Part shown: in pieces, positions 36,043-46,959 of the stretch
Layout: every line of letters begins with the position of its first letter
How positions within the stretch are numbered: the stretch's first letter is position 1
Assembly: GCF_900188025.1 (NCBI RefSeq)
Contig: NZ_FZNO01000011.1
Coordinates: 102,535-166,534, forward strand
Direction of reading: 5' to 3'
Origin: Blastococcus mobilis
Lineage (GTDB): Bacteria > Actinomycetota > Actinomycetes > Mycobacteriales > Geodermatophilaceae
DNA: 64,000 bases
Program-made: the position numbers and the translations under genes
Notes under the pieces: model-generated
The model's input: the letters and a program-made list of their open reading frames with translations, nothing else
Told to the model about the DNA's origin: nothing
Database searches by the model: none

Positions 36043-36191
36043 GCTCGCTCCTCGGCGCCTTGCGGCTGTTGTTCCAGCATTGCGGCCGCAGTAGCGCCGG
36101 CAATCCGGGAACGACGTCCGCAATGGGGCCATGCGGCACACCCGTCACCCGGACCTGAGGTCACGTCGGACCCCGGTGGGAGACTGGACCC

Positions 36192-37109
36192 GTGAGCAGC
36201 CCCGAGCAGACGCCGCACCGCAGCGGCTTCGCCGCCCTGGTCGGCCGCCCCAACGCCGGGAAGACCACGCTGACCAACGCGCTGGTCGGCGAGAAGGTCG
36301 GCATCGTCAGCAACCGCCCGCAGACCACGCGGCACGCCATCCGCGGGGTGGTGCACCGGCCGGGCGGGCAGATCGTCCTCGTCGACACCCCCGGCCTGCA
36401 CAAGCCCAAGAGCCTGCTGGGCAAGCGGCTCAACGACGTCGTCCGCGACACCCTGTCCGACGTCGACGTCATCCTGTTCTGCGTCCCGGCCGACCAGCCC
36501 GTGGGCACCGGTGACGCGTTCATCGCCCGCCAGCTGCGCGAGGTGAAGGCGCCGGTCGTCGTCGTCGTCACCAAGACCGATGCCGCCTCGAAGAAGCAGG
36601 TCGCCGAGCAGCTGATGGCCGCCAGCCAGCTGGTCGAGGCCGCCGAGGTGGTGCCGGTCAGCGCGGTGAACGGTGACCAGGTGGAGCTGCTCGAGGACCT
36701 CCTGGTCGGGCTGCTGCCCGAGGGGCCGCCGCTGTACCCGGAGGAGCAGACCACCGACGAGGACACCGAGCGCCAGATCGCCGAGCTGATCCGCGAGGCG
36801 GCGCTGGAGAAGGTCCGCCAGGAGGTGCCGTACTCCCTCGCCGTCACCGTGGAGGAGATGAGCCGTCGTCCCGACCCGAAGCGCCCGGACGGCGAACTGG
36901 TCGAGGTGCACGCCCTGCTGCACGTCGAGCGGCCGAGCCAGAAGCCGATGCTGCTGGGCAGGGGCGGGTCGATCATCAAGCAGATCGGCACCGAGGCCCG
37001 GACAGGGATGGAGACCCTGCTCGGGGCACGGGTCCACCTGGAGCTGCACGTCACCGTGCTCGGGGAGTGGCAGGACGACCCGAAGAAGCTGAACCGGCTG
37101 GGCTACTGA
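36192..37109 (+). CDS. era: GTPase Era
   Basis: 305 residues. G1 is GRPNAGKTT near 18, G3 [10 protein letters not shown] near 65, G4 TKTD near 127; the KH domain is in the C-terminal third, with [15 protein letters not shown]. Era binds the 3' end of 16S rRNA and assembles the small subunit, working in the same process as YbeY just upstream. The GTG at 36192 is preceded by a GAGACT-like element 6 bases away and may be leaderless. It touches recO at its stop. Confidence 0.96.
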   Translation: MSSPEQTPHRSGFAALVGRPNAGKTTLTNALVGEKVGIVSNRPQTTRHAIRGVVHRPGGQIVLVDTPGLHKPKSLLGKRLNDVVRDTLSDVDVILFCVPADQPVGTGDAFIARQLREVKAPVVVVVTKTDAASKKQVAEQLMAASQLVEAAEVVPVSAVNGDQVELLEDLLVGLLPEGPPLYPEEQTTDEDTERQIAELIREAALEKVRQEVPYSLAVTVEEMSRRPDPKRPDGELVEVHALLHVERPSQKPMLLGRGGSIIKQIGTEARTGMETLLGARVHLELHVTVLGEWQDDPKKLNRLGY

Positions 37110-37855
37110 TGGCCCATACGCCGAAGGCGCTGTACCGGGACGAGGGGATCGTGCTGCGCACCCAGAAGCTGGGGGAGGCCGACCGGATCGTCACGGTGCT
37201 GACCCGCCGGCACGGCAAGGTGCGCGCGGTGGCCAAGGGGGTGCGGCGGACCAAGAGCAAGTTCGGCTCGCGGCTGGAGCCCTTCAGCCACGTCGACCTG
37301 CAGCTCTACACCGGCCGCAACCTCGACATCGTCAGCCAGGCGGAGTCCATCCGCTCCTACGGCAACGACGTCGTCGACGACTATCCGGCCTACACCGCCG
37401 GGACCGCCGTCCTGGAGACCGCCGACCGGCTCACCTCGGAGGAGAAGGAGCCCTCGCTCCGGCTGTTCCTGCTGGTCGTCGGGGCACTCCGGTCGCTGGC
37501 CGACCGCACCCATCCGGCCGGTCTGGTCCTGGACGCGTTCCTGCTGCGGGCGATGTCGGTCGCGGGGTGGGAGCCGGCGCTGACCGACTGCGCGCGCTGC
37601 GCCGAGCCCGGCCCGCACCGGCACTTCTCCATCCCGGCCGGAGGGATGGTCTGCCCCGCCTGCCGGCCCACCGGCTCGGCGATGCCGAACCCGGTGACCA
37701 TCGAGCTGATGGACGCGCTGCTGACCGGTGACTGGGACCGGGCCGAGGCCTCGCAGGGCACCAACCGGCGGGAGGGCAGCGGCCTGGTCGCGGCCCTGCT
37801 GCAGTGGCACCTGGAGCGCGGCCTGCGTTCCCTCGCACTGGTGGACCGTTCGTGA
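37109..37855 (+). CDS. recO: DNA repair protein RecO
   Basis: 248 residues. The OB-fold N-terminus [20 protein letters not shown] and [20 protein letters not shown] are diagnostic, and the zinc cluster uses CARC and CPAC near 160-190. It loads RecA at gaps with RecR. The ATG shares its first base with the era stop; the stop overlaps the uppS GTG. Confidence 0.94.
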   Translation: MAHTPKALYRDEGIVLRTQKLGEADRIVTVLTRRHGKVRAVAKGVRRTKSKFGSRLEPFSHVDLQLYTGRNLDIVSQAESIRSYGNDVVDDYPAYTAGTAVLETADRLTSEEKEPSLRLFLLVVGALRSLADRTHPAGLVLDAFLLRAMSVAGWEPALTDCARCAEPGPHRHFSIPAGGMVCPACRPTGSAMPNPVTIELMDALLTGDWDRAEASQGTNRREGSGLVAALLQWHLERGLRSLALVDRS

Positions 37856-38616
37856 ACCGCGAGGTCAAGGCGCCCGATCCGCATCCCTCGGGCGCCCGCC
37901 CGCCGCAGATCCCGGCGGACAAGGTGCCGCGGCACGTCGCGATCGTCATGGACGGCAACGGCCGCTGGGCCAAGCAGCGCGACCTGCCCCGGACGGCGGG
38001 GCACGAGGCGGGGGAGTCCTCGCTGTTCGACTGCGTCGAGGGCGCCATCGAGCTGGGCATCACGGCGATCAGCGCCTACGCGTTCTCCACCGAGAACTGG
38101 CGGCGCAGCCCGGAGGAGGTCCGCTTCCTCATGGGCTTCAACCGCGACGTCATCCGCCGGCGGCGCGACGAGATGCACGAGCTCGGGGTGCGGGTGCGCT
38201 GGGCAGGCCGTCGTCCCCGGTTGTGGCGCAGCGTCATCAAGGAGCTCGAGGTCGCGGAGGAGCTGACCCGCGACAACGACGTCCTCACCCTCACCATGTG
38301 CGTGAACTACGGCGGGCGGGCCGAGATCGCCGACGCCGCCGCGGCCATCGGCCGCGAGGTGGCGGCCGGCCGGCTCAACCCCGACAAGATCGACGAGTCG
38401 ACGATCGCCCGGTACCTCGACGAGCCGGACATGCCCGACGTCGACCTGTTCGTGCGCAGCTCGGGGGAGAACCGCACCAGCAACTTCCTGCTGTGGCAGT
38501 CGGCCTACGCCGAGTTCGTCTTCCTCGACACGCTCTGGCCGGACTTCGACCGGCGGCACCTGTGGGCCGCCTGCGAGGAGTACGCGTCCCGGCAGCGGCG
38601 GTTCGGCAGCGCCTGA
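37852..38616 (+). CDS. uppS: Isoprenyl (decaprenyl/undecaprenyl) diphosphate synthase
   Basis: 254 residues of the cis-prenyltransferase family. The catalytic Asp is in [13 protein letters not shown] (about 29-41), [12 protein letters not shown] follows, and [20 protein letters not shown] holds the C-terminal substrate site. It makes the lipid carrier for cell-wall sugars. The GTG overlaps the recO stop (GTGA). In actinobacteria the order era-recO-uppS is stable. Confidence 0.95.
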   Translation: MNREVKAPDPHPSGARPPQIPADKVPRHVAIVMDGNGRWAKQRDLPRTAGHEAGESSLFDCVEGAIELGITAISAYAFSTENWRRSPEEVRFLMGFNRDVIRRRRDEMHELGVRVRWAGRRPRLWRSVIKELEVAEELTRDNDVLTLTMCVNYGGRAEIADAAAAIGREVAAGRLNPDKIDESTIARYLDEPDMPDVDLFVRSSGENRTSNFLLWQSAYAEFVFLDTLWPDFDRRHLWAACEEYASRQRRFGSA

Positions 38617-38691
38617 GCCGCAGCCACGGTGCCGTCACCCGTTCACGCTGCTGGTCCACGTGCGGGAGGACCTGACGGTCCGCGACGTCCG

Positions 38692-38705
38692 CTGAGCCGG
38701 CTCAG
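38692..38705. terminator. Small palindrome at the uppS/fur convergence
   Basis: CTGAGCCGGCTCAG is a perfect 14-base palindrome that overlaps the fur stop codon (38702-38704) between the convergent uppS and fur genes. It could form a short hairpin in both directions. No U-tract. Confidence 0.35.
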
Positions 38706-39127
38706 GCGGACGTGCGCTCCGACGGTGCGTCCGCCTGGGGCGTTCCGGCGTTCCGGCATGCGGCGCAGGTGCCGAAGATCTCGAGCGTGTGGCTGACGTC
38801 GGCGAAGCCGTGATCGCCGGCGATCCGGTCGGCCCACTGCTCCACCGCCGGACCGGCCACCTCCACGGTCAGTCCGCAGCCACGGCAGACCAGGTGGTGG
38901 TGGTGCTGGGGGCTGCACCGCCGGTAGAGCGCCTCGCCCGTGTCCGTGCGGATGGAGTCGAGCTCGCCGTCGTCGGCGAGGGACTGCACCGCCCGGTAGA
39001 CGGTGGACAAGCCGACCGGGTCGCCGCCCTCCCGCAGCCGGGCATGCACCTCCTGGGCGCTGTGGAAGCCGTCGAGGTCCTGGAAGACCGCTCGGACGGC
39101 GGCGCGCTGTCGGGTGGTGCGGGCCAT
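38702..39127 (-). CDS. Fur-family regulator (Zur/FurB-like)
   Basis: 141 residues. The winged helix FHSAQEVHARLREGGDPVGLSTVYR is present (about 22-46), then the metal site HHHHLVCRGCG (about 80-90) and a second CxxC in CAAC near 124. The place after uppS and before glyS is that of furB/zur in mycobacteria, hence zinc uptake control is likely. The ATG at 39127 has little ribosome site; upstream ATGs exist in frame. It ends against uppS. Confidence 0.9.
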   Translation of the reverse strand: MARTTRQRAAVRAVFQDLDGFHSAQEVHARLREGGDPVGLSTVYRAVQSLADDGELDSIRTDTGEALYRRCSPQHHHHLVCRGCGLTVEVAGPAVEQWADRIAGDHGFADVSHTLEIFGTCAACRNAGTPQADAPSERTSA

Positions 39128-39191
39128 GACGCCATGGTGACAGGCGGGCATGGCATCGTCTGCGGCCGCAGACCACGGACGGGAGAGCACG

Positions 39192-39497
39192 ATGTTCGCA
39201 GTGACGCGGCTACGGGCGACAGGTGAGGACGGCGAGACCCTCGCCGCCGTGGTCGCCCCGCTGCTGGCGGCCATGGCGGCGCGCCCCGGCTTCCGGGACG
39301 GCGAACTGGGCCGGTCGGCGGACGACCCCCGGCTCTGGGCCCTGGTGACCCGCTGGGACGGCGTCGGCTCCTACCGCAGGGCGCTGTCGGCCGCCGAGGT
39401 GAAGAGCACCGGCGCCCCGGTCTGGGTGTACGCCCTCGACGAACCCGGGGTGTACCTGCCGGCCGATGAGCTGGGGAATCCGCGCGGCGAAGCGTGA
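39192..39497 (+). CDS. Small antibiotic-biosynthesis-monooxygenase (ABM)-like dimeric alpha/beta-barrel protein
   Basis: 101 residues, with MFAVTRLRATGEDGETLAA, a GFRDGELGRSADDPRLWALV strand pair and WDGVGSYRRALSA helix that fit the ferredoxin-like ABM fold. The ATG at 39192 has GGGAGAG just upstream. It is divergent from the fur gene with about 65 bases between them, so both may share one regulatory region. Cofactor-independent oxygenase or heme-handling roles are known in the family; the function here is open. Confidence 0.65.
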   Translation: MFAVTRLRATGEDGETLAAVVAPLLAAMAARPGFRDGELGRSADDPRLWALVTRWDGVGSYRRALSAAEVKSTGAPVWVYALDEPGVYLPADELGNPRGEA

Positions 39498-39572
39498 TCG
39501 AGCGCCCGTGGGCACGGTCCGGCTCGGGCCGAGCCGGTCACGAGCCCGGCCGACGACGACGGAGGAACCGCG

Positions 39573-40007
39573 ATGACCGAGCCAGCGCCCGACGAGCCGG
39601 CCGGAAAGGCGCCGTCGGCGTCGGTCGACCCCACCCTCAAGGTGGCCCGGCCACCGGTTCCGGGTCGGGCGGTACGGGCGGACGTCGCGGCAGGGCGCCT
39701 CGCCGCGCCCCCCGTCCACCACGACGAACCGACCGTGACGCTCACCGGCCAGGCTCCGGCGGCGCCCCACCGCACCCTGGAGTTCGGCGTTCCCGCGCCG
39801 GTCGAGGTCACGGTCGCGCCGCGTCGGAAGCCCAGGCGCAGGTACCGCACCTGGCCGTGGATCGTCGCGGTAGTGCTGGCGCTGGTCGTCCTGGGCACCA
39901 TACTGCTGGTCATGCTCCTGCGCGGGGGCACCATCGACGGCAACACCGACCTGATCGGCTCCGACCGCGACCCTGCGTCCGCGACGGCGCCACCCTTGGT
40001 TGCCTGA
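39573..40007 (+). CDS. Single-pass membrane protein of unknown function
   Basis: 144 residues. A Pro/Ala-rich N-terminal part of about 90 residues that is likely cytoplasmic, a basic stretch RRKPRRRYR, one helix [20 protein letters not shown] (about 98-118), and a short extracellular tail. The ATG follows GGAGGAAC. No recognisable domain. It is conserved-looking in length and position upstream of glyS. Confidence 0.65.
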   Translation: MTEPAPDEPAGKAPSASVDPTLKVARPPVPGRAVRADVAAGRLAAPPVHHDEPTVTLTGQAPAAPHRTLEFGVPAPVEVTVAPRRKPRRRYRTWPWIVAVVLALVVLGTILLVMLLRGGTIDGNTDLIGSDRDPASATAPPLVA

Positions 40008-40113
40008 CTCGCGACCCACCCGGTCCAGCCGGCAGGCCGCGCACCCGGGACGGCGGACCGGCCAACTACCGTGGGCGGGTCAACCGCCGACCGCCAGCCG
40101 GATGGAGCCCCCT

Positions 40114-41535
<1,422 letters not shown>

Positions 41536-41560
41536 GACGGGTTCGCGCAGGGGCTTGGCC

Positions 41561-41626
41561 GACTGAGGAGTTGTGGTCGCCGACACGGCGGGACACGCCG
41601 GTGGCGACGACCACAACTCCTCACTC
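41561..41626. repeat. Large inverted repeat between glyS and dusB
   Basis: TGAGGAGTTGTGGTCG (41564-41579) is perfectly complementary to CGACCACAACTCCTCA (41608-41623), 16 bases each; with one mismatch it extends four more. The 28-base loop holds a second hairpin (CGGCG/CGCCG). The sequence between arms is not coding. It may act as a terminator for glyS or be a repeated extragenic palindrome. Confidence 0.7.
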
Positions 41627-41658
41627 GGGCGGACGGCGTGGGCCCGGACCTCGCCGCC

Positions 41659-41664
41659 TACCCT
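41659..41664 (+). promoter_or_regulatory. -10 element TACCCT, leaderless start of dusB
   Basis: TACCCT fits TANNNT and ends 7 bases before the GTG at 41672, the same arrangement as at the HIT gene. No ribosome site is visible. Confidence 0.42.
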
Positions 41665-41671
41665 GGGTGGC

Positions 41672-42832
41672 GTGACCAGCGCGCTCGAGCCGACGACGGC
41701 GCCGCTGCCGCCGCTCAAGCTCGGTGCCCTCGCGGTCGACCCCGCCGTGGTGCTCGCGCCGATGGCCGGCATCACCAACCCGGCCTTCCGCACGCTGTGC
41801 CGCGAGTTCGGGGCGGGGCTCTACGTCTGCGAGATGATCACCACGCGCGCGCTGGTCGAGCGCAACGAGAAGACCCTGCGGATGGTGCGGGCGACCGCCG
41901 ACGAGAAGGACGCGTTCTCCGTCCAGCTCTACGGGGTCGACCCGGCCACCGTCGGTCGAGCGGTCGAGATGCTCGTCGACGAGGGCGTCGCCGGCACCCG
42001 TCCGGCGCACATCGACCTGAACTTCGGCTGCCCGGTGCCCAAGGTGACCCGCAAGGGCGGGGGATCGGCACTGCCCTGGCGGCGGGTGCTCTTCCGAGAC
42101 ATCGTGCGGTCGGCCGTCCGCGCTGCCAAGGACGTCCCGGTCACCGTCAAGACCCGTATCGGCATCGACGCCGACCACGTCACCTACCTCGACGCCGGCC
42201 GGACGGCGCAGGACGAGGGCGCCGCCGCGATCACCCTGCACGGGCGCACCGCCGACCAGCTCTACAGCGGCACCGCCGACTGGTCCTCCATCGCCCGCCT
42301 GGTCGAGGCCGTCGACATCCCCGTGCTCGGCAACGGCGACATCTGGGAGGCCGACGACGCCCTGCGCATGGTCGCCGAGACCGGCTGCGCGGGCGTCGTC
42401 ATCGGGCGGGGCTGCCTCGGCCGGCCCTGGCTGTTCGGTGACCTCGCCGCCGCCTTCGGAGGGGCGCCGCGCCGCGCGCTCCCGACCATGGCCGAGGTCG
42501 CGGCGATCATGCATCGCCACGCCACCCTGCTGTCGGAGGAACAGGGCGAGCTGCACGGCTGCACCGACTTCCGCAAGCACGTCGCCTGGTACCTCAAGGG
42601 CTTCTCCGTGGGTTCCGACGTCCGCCGGGCGCTGGCGATGGTGAGCGGCCTCGACGAGCTGGCCGAGCTGCTGGCCGGCATCCCCGACCAGCCCTACCCG
42701 GCCGCCGTCCTCGGTGCCCCGCGTGGGCGGACCAGCACCCCGCGGCCGGTCGCCCTGCCCGAGGGCTGGCTGGCCGACCGCGACGACCCTCGGCCGCCGG
42801 CCGGGGCTGAGCTCGAGGTGAGTGGCGGATGA
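41672..42832 (+). CDS. dusB: tRNA-dihydrouridine synthase B
   Basis: 386 residues. The FMN TIM-barrel motifs are APMAGITNPAFRTLCREFG (about 31-49), DLNFGCPVPKVTRKGGGSAL (about 111-130) with the catalytic Cys, ITLHGRTADQLYSG near 192 and VLGNGDIWEA near 217. It reduces uridines in the tRNA D-loop. The C-terminal helix domain is present, with a Pro-rich extension. GTG at 41672 is probably leaderless. Its stop overlaps the next ATG. Confidence 0.94.
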   Translation: MTSALEPTTAPLPPLKLGALAVDPAVVLAPMAGITNPAFRTLCREFGAGLYVCEMITTRALVERNEKTLRMVRATADEKDAFSVQLYGVDPATVGRAVEMLVDEGVAGTRPAHIDLNFGCPVPKVTRKGGGSALPWRRVLFRDIVRSAVRAAKDVPVTVKTRIGIDADHVTYLDAGRTAQDEGAAAITLHGRTADQLYSGTADWSSIARLVEAVDIPVLGNGDIWEADDALRMVAETGCAGVVIGRGCLGRPWLFGDLAAAFGGAPRRALPTMAEVAAIMHRHATLLSEEQGELHGCTDFRKHVAWYLKGFSVGSDVRRALAMVSGLDELAELLAGIPDQPYPAAVLGAPRGRTSTPRPVALPEGWLADRDDPRPPAGAELEVSGG

Positions 42833-43272
42833 GCAGCACCCAGGGCCCCTATCTGTACGACGACGGCCCGGCTCCGCTGCACACCGGCACGCCGCGTCGC
42901 GCCAACGGCCTTCTCCTCTGGATCTTCGGGGGCACGGCCGCCTTCGCCGTCCTCATGGTGGTGCTGACCCTCGTCCTGAAGGGGACGGGCGAGGAGCAGG
43001 CCCAGGAGGTCACCGGCGTCTTCCTGGCCGCGCTCGCCCAGGACGACACGGAGACCGCCCACCAGCTCCTCTGCCAGGACGAGCGCATCCGGCTCTCACC
43101 CGAGGAGGTCGCCGGTGCCTACCTCGGCGAGGGTGCCGGAGACGTCGGCACCACTCGTGAGGTCGACGGCGAGCGGCGCGTCACCGTCGAGTGGTCGGAC
43201 GGGGCGACCAGCGAGCTGGCCGTCATCGGCGAGGACGGTCCCCGGATCTGCGGGGTCACCCAGGCCCGGTAG
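42829..43272 (+). CDS. Single-pass membrane protein, secreted domain of unknown function
   Basis: 147 residues. One helix LLLWIFGGTAAFAVLMVVLT at about 28-48, then an extracellular NTF2/DUF4878-like part with FLAALAQDDTETAHQLLCQD and a second Cys near the end (RICGVT), which could form a disulfide. The ATG overlaps the dusB stop (ATGA). Conserved neighbours give no function. Confidence 0.65.
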   Translation: MSSTQGPYLYDDGPAPLHTGTPRRANGLLLWIFGGTAAFAVLMVVLTLVLKGTGEEQAQEVTGVFLAALAQDDTETAHQLLCQDERIRLSPEEVAGAYLGEGAGDVGTTREVDGERRVTVEWSDGATSELAVIGEDGPRICGVTQAR

Positions 43273-43309
43273 ACGCCGAATCGCGCCGCCCCGCCCCCTG
43301 CGTCAAGAT

Positions 43310-43383
43310 CCTCCCAGTCGCCGGTCGGCATGGCACGACCATGCGCCGCAGTTGGCTGGGAGGGGAGACCGGACGCGTCCGGT
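43310..43383 (+). ncRNA. Candidate structured leader upstream of ppdK
   Basis: CCTCCCAG (43310-43317) pairs with CTGGGAGG (43356-43363) and encloses a hairpin GGCATGG (43327-43333)/CCATGC (43339-43344). A perfect 16-base palindrome ACCGGACGCGTCCGGT (43368-43383) follows at once. The set lies in the 166-base gap before ppdK, about 55 bases upstream of its start. It matches no riboswitch class I can name with confidence. Confidence 0.4.
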
Positions 43384-43438
43384 GCGGCACCATCTCGGCT
43401 AAGCGGGGGACCGGCTCCCGAACGCGGAGGTGTCAACG

Positions 43439-46147
43439 GTGACCAGCGCTTCGTCCACCAAGTGGATCTACGACTTCAGCGAGGGCAACAAGGACCAGAA
43501 GGATCTGCTGGGCGGCAAGGGCGCCAACCTGGCGGAGATGACCAATCTGGGGCTGCCCGTCCCGCCCGGCTTCACCATCACCACCGACGCCTGCCGCTAC
43601 TACCTGGAGCACGGCGACACCCCGCCCGAGCTCGACCAGCAGGTCATCGAGCACCTGACCGCGCTCGAGAAGGCCATGGGCAAGACGCTGGGCGACCCGG
43701 ACGACCCGCTGCTGGTGTCCGTGCGCTCGGGCGCGGCGGCGTCCATGCCCGGGATGATGGAGACCGTTCTCAACGTCGGGCTCAACGACGAGTCGGTCCA
43801 GGGGCTGGCGCGGCAGTCGGGCAGCGAGCGGTTCGCCTGGGATTCCTACCGCCGGCTGATCCAGATGTTCGGCAAGACCGTGCTGGACATCGATGGCGAG
43901 CTGTTCGAGCACGCCCTCGACGAAGTCAAGCGCGAGCAGGGCACGGACCTCGACCTCGACCTGGACGCCGAGCACCTGAAGGACGTCGTCGCGCGGTTCA
44001 AGGCGATCGTGCGGGACGAGACCGGCCAGGACTTCCCGCAGGACCCGCGCGCGCAGATGGACATGGCGATCAACGCCGTCTTCGACTCGTGGAACTCCGA
44101 CCGGGCGATCATCTACCGCCGCCGGGAGCGGATCCCGAGCGACGCCGGCACCGCGGTCAACGTCTGCTCGATGGTCTTCGGCAACCTCGGCTCCGACTCC
44201 GGGACCGGCGTCGCCTTCACCCGTGACCCCGGCAGTGGCGCGCAGGGCGTCTATGGCGACTACCTGCAGAACGCCCAGGGGGAGGACGTCGTCGCCGGCA
44301 TCCGCAACACCGTGCCACTGGCCGACCTCGAGAACATCGACAAGCACGCCTACGACGAGCTGATGACGACGATGTCGCGTCTGGAGTCGCACTACCGCGA
44401 CCTCTGCGACATCGAGTTCACCATCGAGCGCAACAAGCTGTGGATGCTCCAGACCCGCGTCGGCAAGCGCACCGCCGCGGCGGCCTTCGTCATCGCCACC
44501 CAGCTGGTCGACGAGGGCCTGATCGACATGGACGAGGCCGTGCGCCGGGTGACCGGGGACCAGCTGGCACAGCTCATGTTCCCGCGGTTCGTCTCGGGCG
44601 GGGACGCCAAGCAGCTCACCCAGGGCATGAACGCCTCCCCGGGCGCGGCCGTGGGCAAGGCGGTCTTCTCCTCCGAGGTCGCCGTCCAGTGGGCGGACCG
44701 CGGGGAGAAGGTCGTGCTGGTCCGCCGGGAGACCAACCCCGACGACCTCTCCGGCATGATCGCGGCCGAGGGCGTGCTCACCAGCCGCGGCGGCAAGACC
44801 TCGCACGCGGCCGTCGTCGCCCGTGGCATGGGCAAGACCTGCGTCTGCGGTGCCGAGGAGCTGCAGGTCGACACCAAGGCCAAGAAGTTCACCGCGCCCG
44901 ACGGCACCGAGGTCAACGAGGGCGACGTCATCTCCATCGACGGGTCGACCGGCCGGGTCTGGCTCGGCGAGGTCCCGGTGGAGCCCTCGTCGGTGGTCCG
45001 CTACTTCGAGGGCGAGATCGATCCCGAGTCCGACGAGGCCGACGACCTGGTGCGCAGCGTGCACCGCATCCTGGCCCACGCCGACGAGCAGCGGCGCCTC
45101 GACGTCCGTACCAACGCCGACACTCCCGAGGACTCCGCCCGGGCCCGGCGCTTCGGCGCCCGGGGCATCGGCCTCTGCCGGACCGAGCACATGTTCCTGG
45201 GCGACCGCCGGCAGCTGGTGGAGAAGCTGATCCTGGCCGACGGCGACGAGGAGCGGCAGGCTGCCCTCGACGCCCTTGAGCCGCTGCAGAGGCAGGACTT
45301 CCTGGAGATCTTCGAGGCGATGGACGGGCTGCCGGTGACCGTGCGACTGCTCGACCCGCCGCTGCACGAGTTCCTGCCCGACCTCACCGAGCTGTCGGTC
45401 CGCGTCGCGCTCGCCGAGGAGCGCGGCGAGCCCGACGAGGGGAACCTGCGGCTGCTCGCAGCCGTGCGGGGCATGCACGAGTCGAATCCCATGCTGGGGC
45501 TGCGCGGCGTGCGGCTGGGCCTGGTCGTCCCGGGGCTGTTCGCGATGCAGGTGCGGGCGATCGCCGAGGCCGCCTGCGAGCGGCGCAGGGCCGGCGGCGA
45601 CCCGCGGCCGGAGATCATGATCCCGCTGGTCGGGGCCGTGCAGGAGCTCGAGGCGATCCGCGAGGAGTCGGAGAAGGTGCTCCGCGAGGTGTGCGAGCGC
45701 GCCGACGTGGCGATCGACGCGCTGATCGGCACCATGATCGAGGTACCCCGGGCGGCGCTGACGGCGGGGGAGATAGCCGGGTCGGCGGAGTTCTTCTCCT
45801 TCGGCACCAACGACCTCACGCAGATGACCTGGGGCTTCTCCCGGGACGACGTCGAGGCGGCGTTCTTCCACCAGTACCTGGACAAGGGGATCTTCGGCGT
45901 CTCGCCGTTCGAGTCGCTGGACCGCGAGGGCGTGGGGACGCTCGTGGAGCTCGCCGTCGAGGCCGGCCGCGCGGCGCGTCCTGACCTCAAGCTGGGCATC
46001 TGCGGCGAGCACGGCGGCGACCCGGACTCTGTCCACTTCTTCCACGAGGTCGGGCTGGACTACGTGTCCTGCTCGCCGTTCCGGGTGCCGGTGGCCCGGC
46101 TGGAGGCCGGCCGCGCTGCGCTGGGTGGCGCTCGCGCCGGCTCGTGA
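43439..46147 (+). CDS. ppdK: Pyruvate, phosphate dikinase
   Basis: 902 residues. The ATP-grasp N-terminal domain has GGKGANLAEMTNLGLPVP near 25 and SVRSGAAASMPGMMETVLN near 98. The phosphohistidine domain carries the catalytic His in TSRGGKTSHAAVVARGMGK near 455. The C-terminal PEP barrel has GTNDLTQMTWGFSRDD and LGICGEHGG near 860. It interconverts pyruvate + ATP + Pi and PEP + AMP + PPi. GTG 43439 has GGAGG 8 bases upstream; an in-frame GTG at 43430 is too close to that site. A structured leader precedes it. Confidence 0.95.
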   Translation: MTSASSTKWIYDFSEGNKDQKDLLGGKGANLAEMTNLGLPVPPGFTITTDACRYYLEHGDTPPELDQQVIEHLTALEKAMGKTLGDPDDPLLVSVRSGAAASMPGMMETVLNVGLNDESVQGLARQSGSERFAWDSYRRLIQMFGKTVLDIDGELFEHALDEVKREQGTDLDLDLDAEHLKDVVARFKAIVRDETGQDFPQDPRAQMDMAINAVFDSWNSDRAIIYRRRERIPSDAGTAVNVCSMVFGNLGSDSGTGVAFTRDPGSGAQGVYGDYLQNAQGEDVVAGIRNTVPLADLENIDKHAYDELMTTMSRLESHYRDLCDIEFTIERNKLWMLQTRVGKRTAAAAFVIATQLVDEGLIDMDEAVRRVTGDQLAQLMFPRFVSGGDAKQLTQGMNASPGAAVGKAVFSSEVAVQWADRGEKVVLVRRETNPDDLSGMIAAEGVLTSRGGKTSHAAVVARGMGKTCVCGAEELQVDTKAKKFTAPDGTEVNEGDVISIDGSTGRVWLGEVPVEPSSVVRYFEGEIDPESDEADDLVRSVHRILAHADEQRRLDVRTNADTPEDSARARRFGARGIGLCRTEHMFLGDRRQLVEKLILADGDEERQAALDALEPLQRQDFLEIFEAMDGLPVTVRLLDPPLHEFLPDLTELSVRVALAEERGEPDEGNLRLLAAVRGMHESNPMLGLRGVRLGLVVPGLFAMQVRAIAEAACERRRAGGDPRPEIMIPLVGAVQELEAIREESEKVLREVCERADVAIDALIGTMIEVPRAALTAGEIAGSAEFFSFGTNDLTQMTWGFSRDDVEAAFFHQYLDKGIFGVSPFESLDREGVGTLVELAVEAGRAARPDLKLGICGEHGGDPDSVHFFHEVGLDYVSCSPFRVPVARLEAGRAALGGARAGS

Positions 46148-46314
46148 CAGGGGGCCCCAGAAGGACCCGTCCCCCTCGCCGCTCGTCCGCTCGCGCCGAG
46201 CCTCGGGACGGGGCCGTCGACCTCGCACGCTCGGGGCGGTGCCCTGGACGGGGCCGAACGCACCACTGCCCCCAGGGGTCTCGTCTCGTCAGCTGCGCGT
46301 GGTACCCATGACCC

Positions 46315-46944
46315 GTGGGGGTGCGCATCGGGAACCTGTTGAACCGGGTCGCCGGCGCCGCCGTCCTCGCGTTCGTCCTGCTGGTGGCCTCGACGGGACT
46401 GGCCATCTGGTGGAACGCCCGGCAGGACTCGCGGCCTGCCTCCGACGCGATCGTCGTGCTGGGCTCTGCCCAGTACAACGGCGTCCCGTCCTCGATCTTC
46501 GAGGCCCGGCTGGAGCACGCGATCACCCTGTACGAGGACGGCGTGGCCCCGGTGATCGTGACCGTGGGCGGTCGGGCGGCAGGCGACGCGTTCACCGAGG
46601 CGGAGGCCGGCCGCGAGTACCTGGCGAGCTCCGGGGTGCCGGCCGGCGCCCTGCTGGCCGTGCCCGAGGGCGTGGACACCCTGGAGAGCATGCGGGCGGT
46701 GTCCGCGGCCTTCGGTGAGCGCGGCTGGCACCACGCCGTCGTGGTCACCGACCCGTGGCACGCCCTGCGTGCCGAGCGGATGGCCGAGGACGCCGGCATC
46801 GAGGCGGAGAGCTCGCCGACCCGGCAGGGCCCGGCCGTGCAGACCCGCGGCACCCAGCTCCGCTACATCCTGCGGGAGACTGCTGCCTATCTGCTGTACC
46901 GCGCGACCGGCGAGAGCGTCGCCGGGGCACCCGGGATCGGCTGA
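46315..46944 (+). CDS. YdcF/ElyC/SanA-type DUF218 membrane-anchored protein
   Basis: 209 residues. An N-terminal helix VAGAAVLAFVLLVASTGLAI (about 13-32) anchors the DUF218 domain: DAIVVLGSAQYNGVPSSIF, VIVTVGGRAAGDAFTEAE, and LESMRAVSAAF with VVTDPWHALRAERM. The family is linked to envelope homeostasis and envelope barrier (SanA, ElyC). GTG at 46315 lies 6 bases after a TACCCA -10-like element. It is followed after 15 bases by dnaG. Confidence 0.85.
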   Translation: MGVRIGNLLNRVAGAAVLAFVLLVASTGLAIWWNARQDSRPASDAIVVLGSAQYNGVPSSIFEARLEHAITLYEDGVAPVIVTVGGRAAGDAFTEAEAGREYLASSGVPAGALLAVPEGVDTLESMRAVSAAFGERGWHHAVVVTDPWHALRAERMAEDAGIEAESSPTRQGPAVQTRGTQLRYILRETAAYLLYRATGESVAGAPGIG

Positions 46945-46959
46945 GGAGGAGGATCACCC

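Noticed and set aside
43270..43440. c-di-AMP (ydaO) riboswitch before ppdK
   Set aside because: GCCGAATC is present near 43274 but overlaps the end of the previous gene region, and the other conserved blocks are not in the right order.
43433..46228. A 931-residue antisense frame across ppdK
   Set aside because: A high-GC shadow; no domains, low-complexity Arg/Gly/Leu composition, while the plus frame is PPDK.
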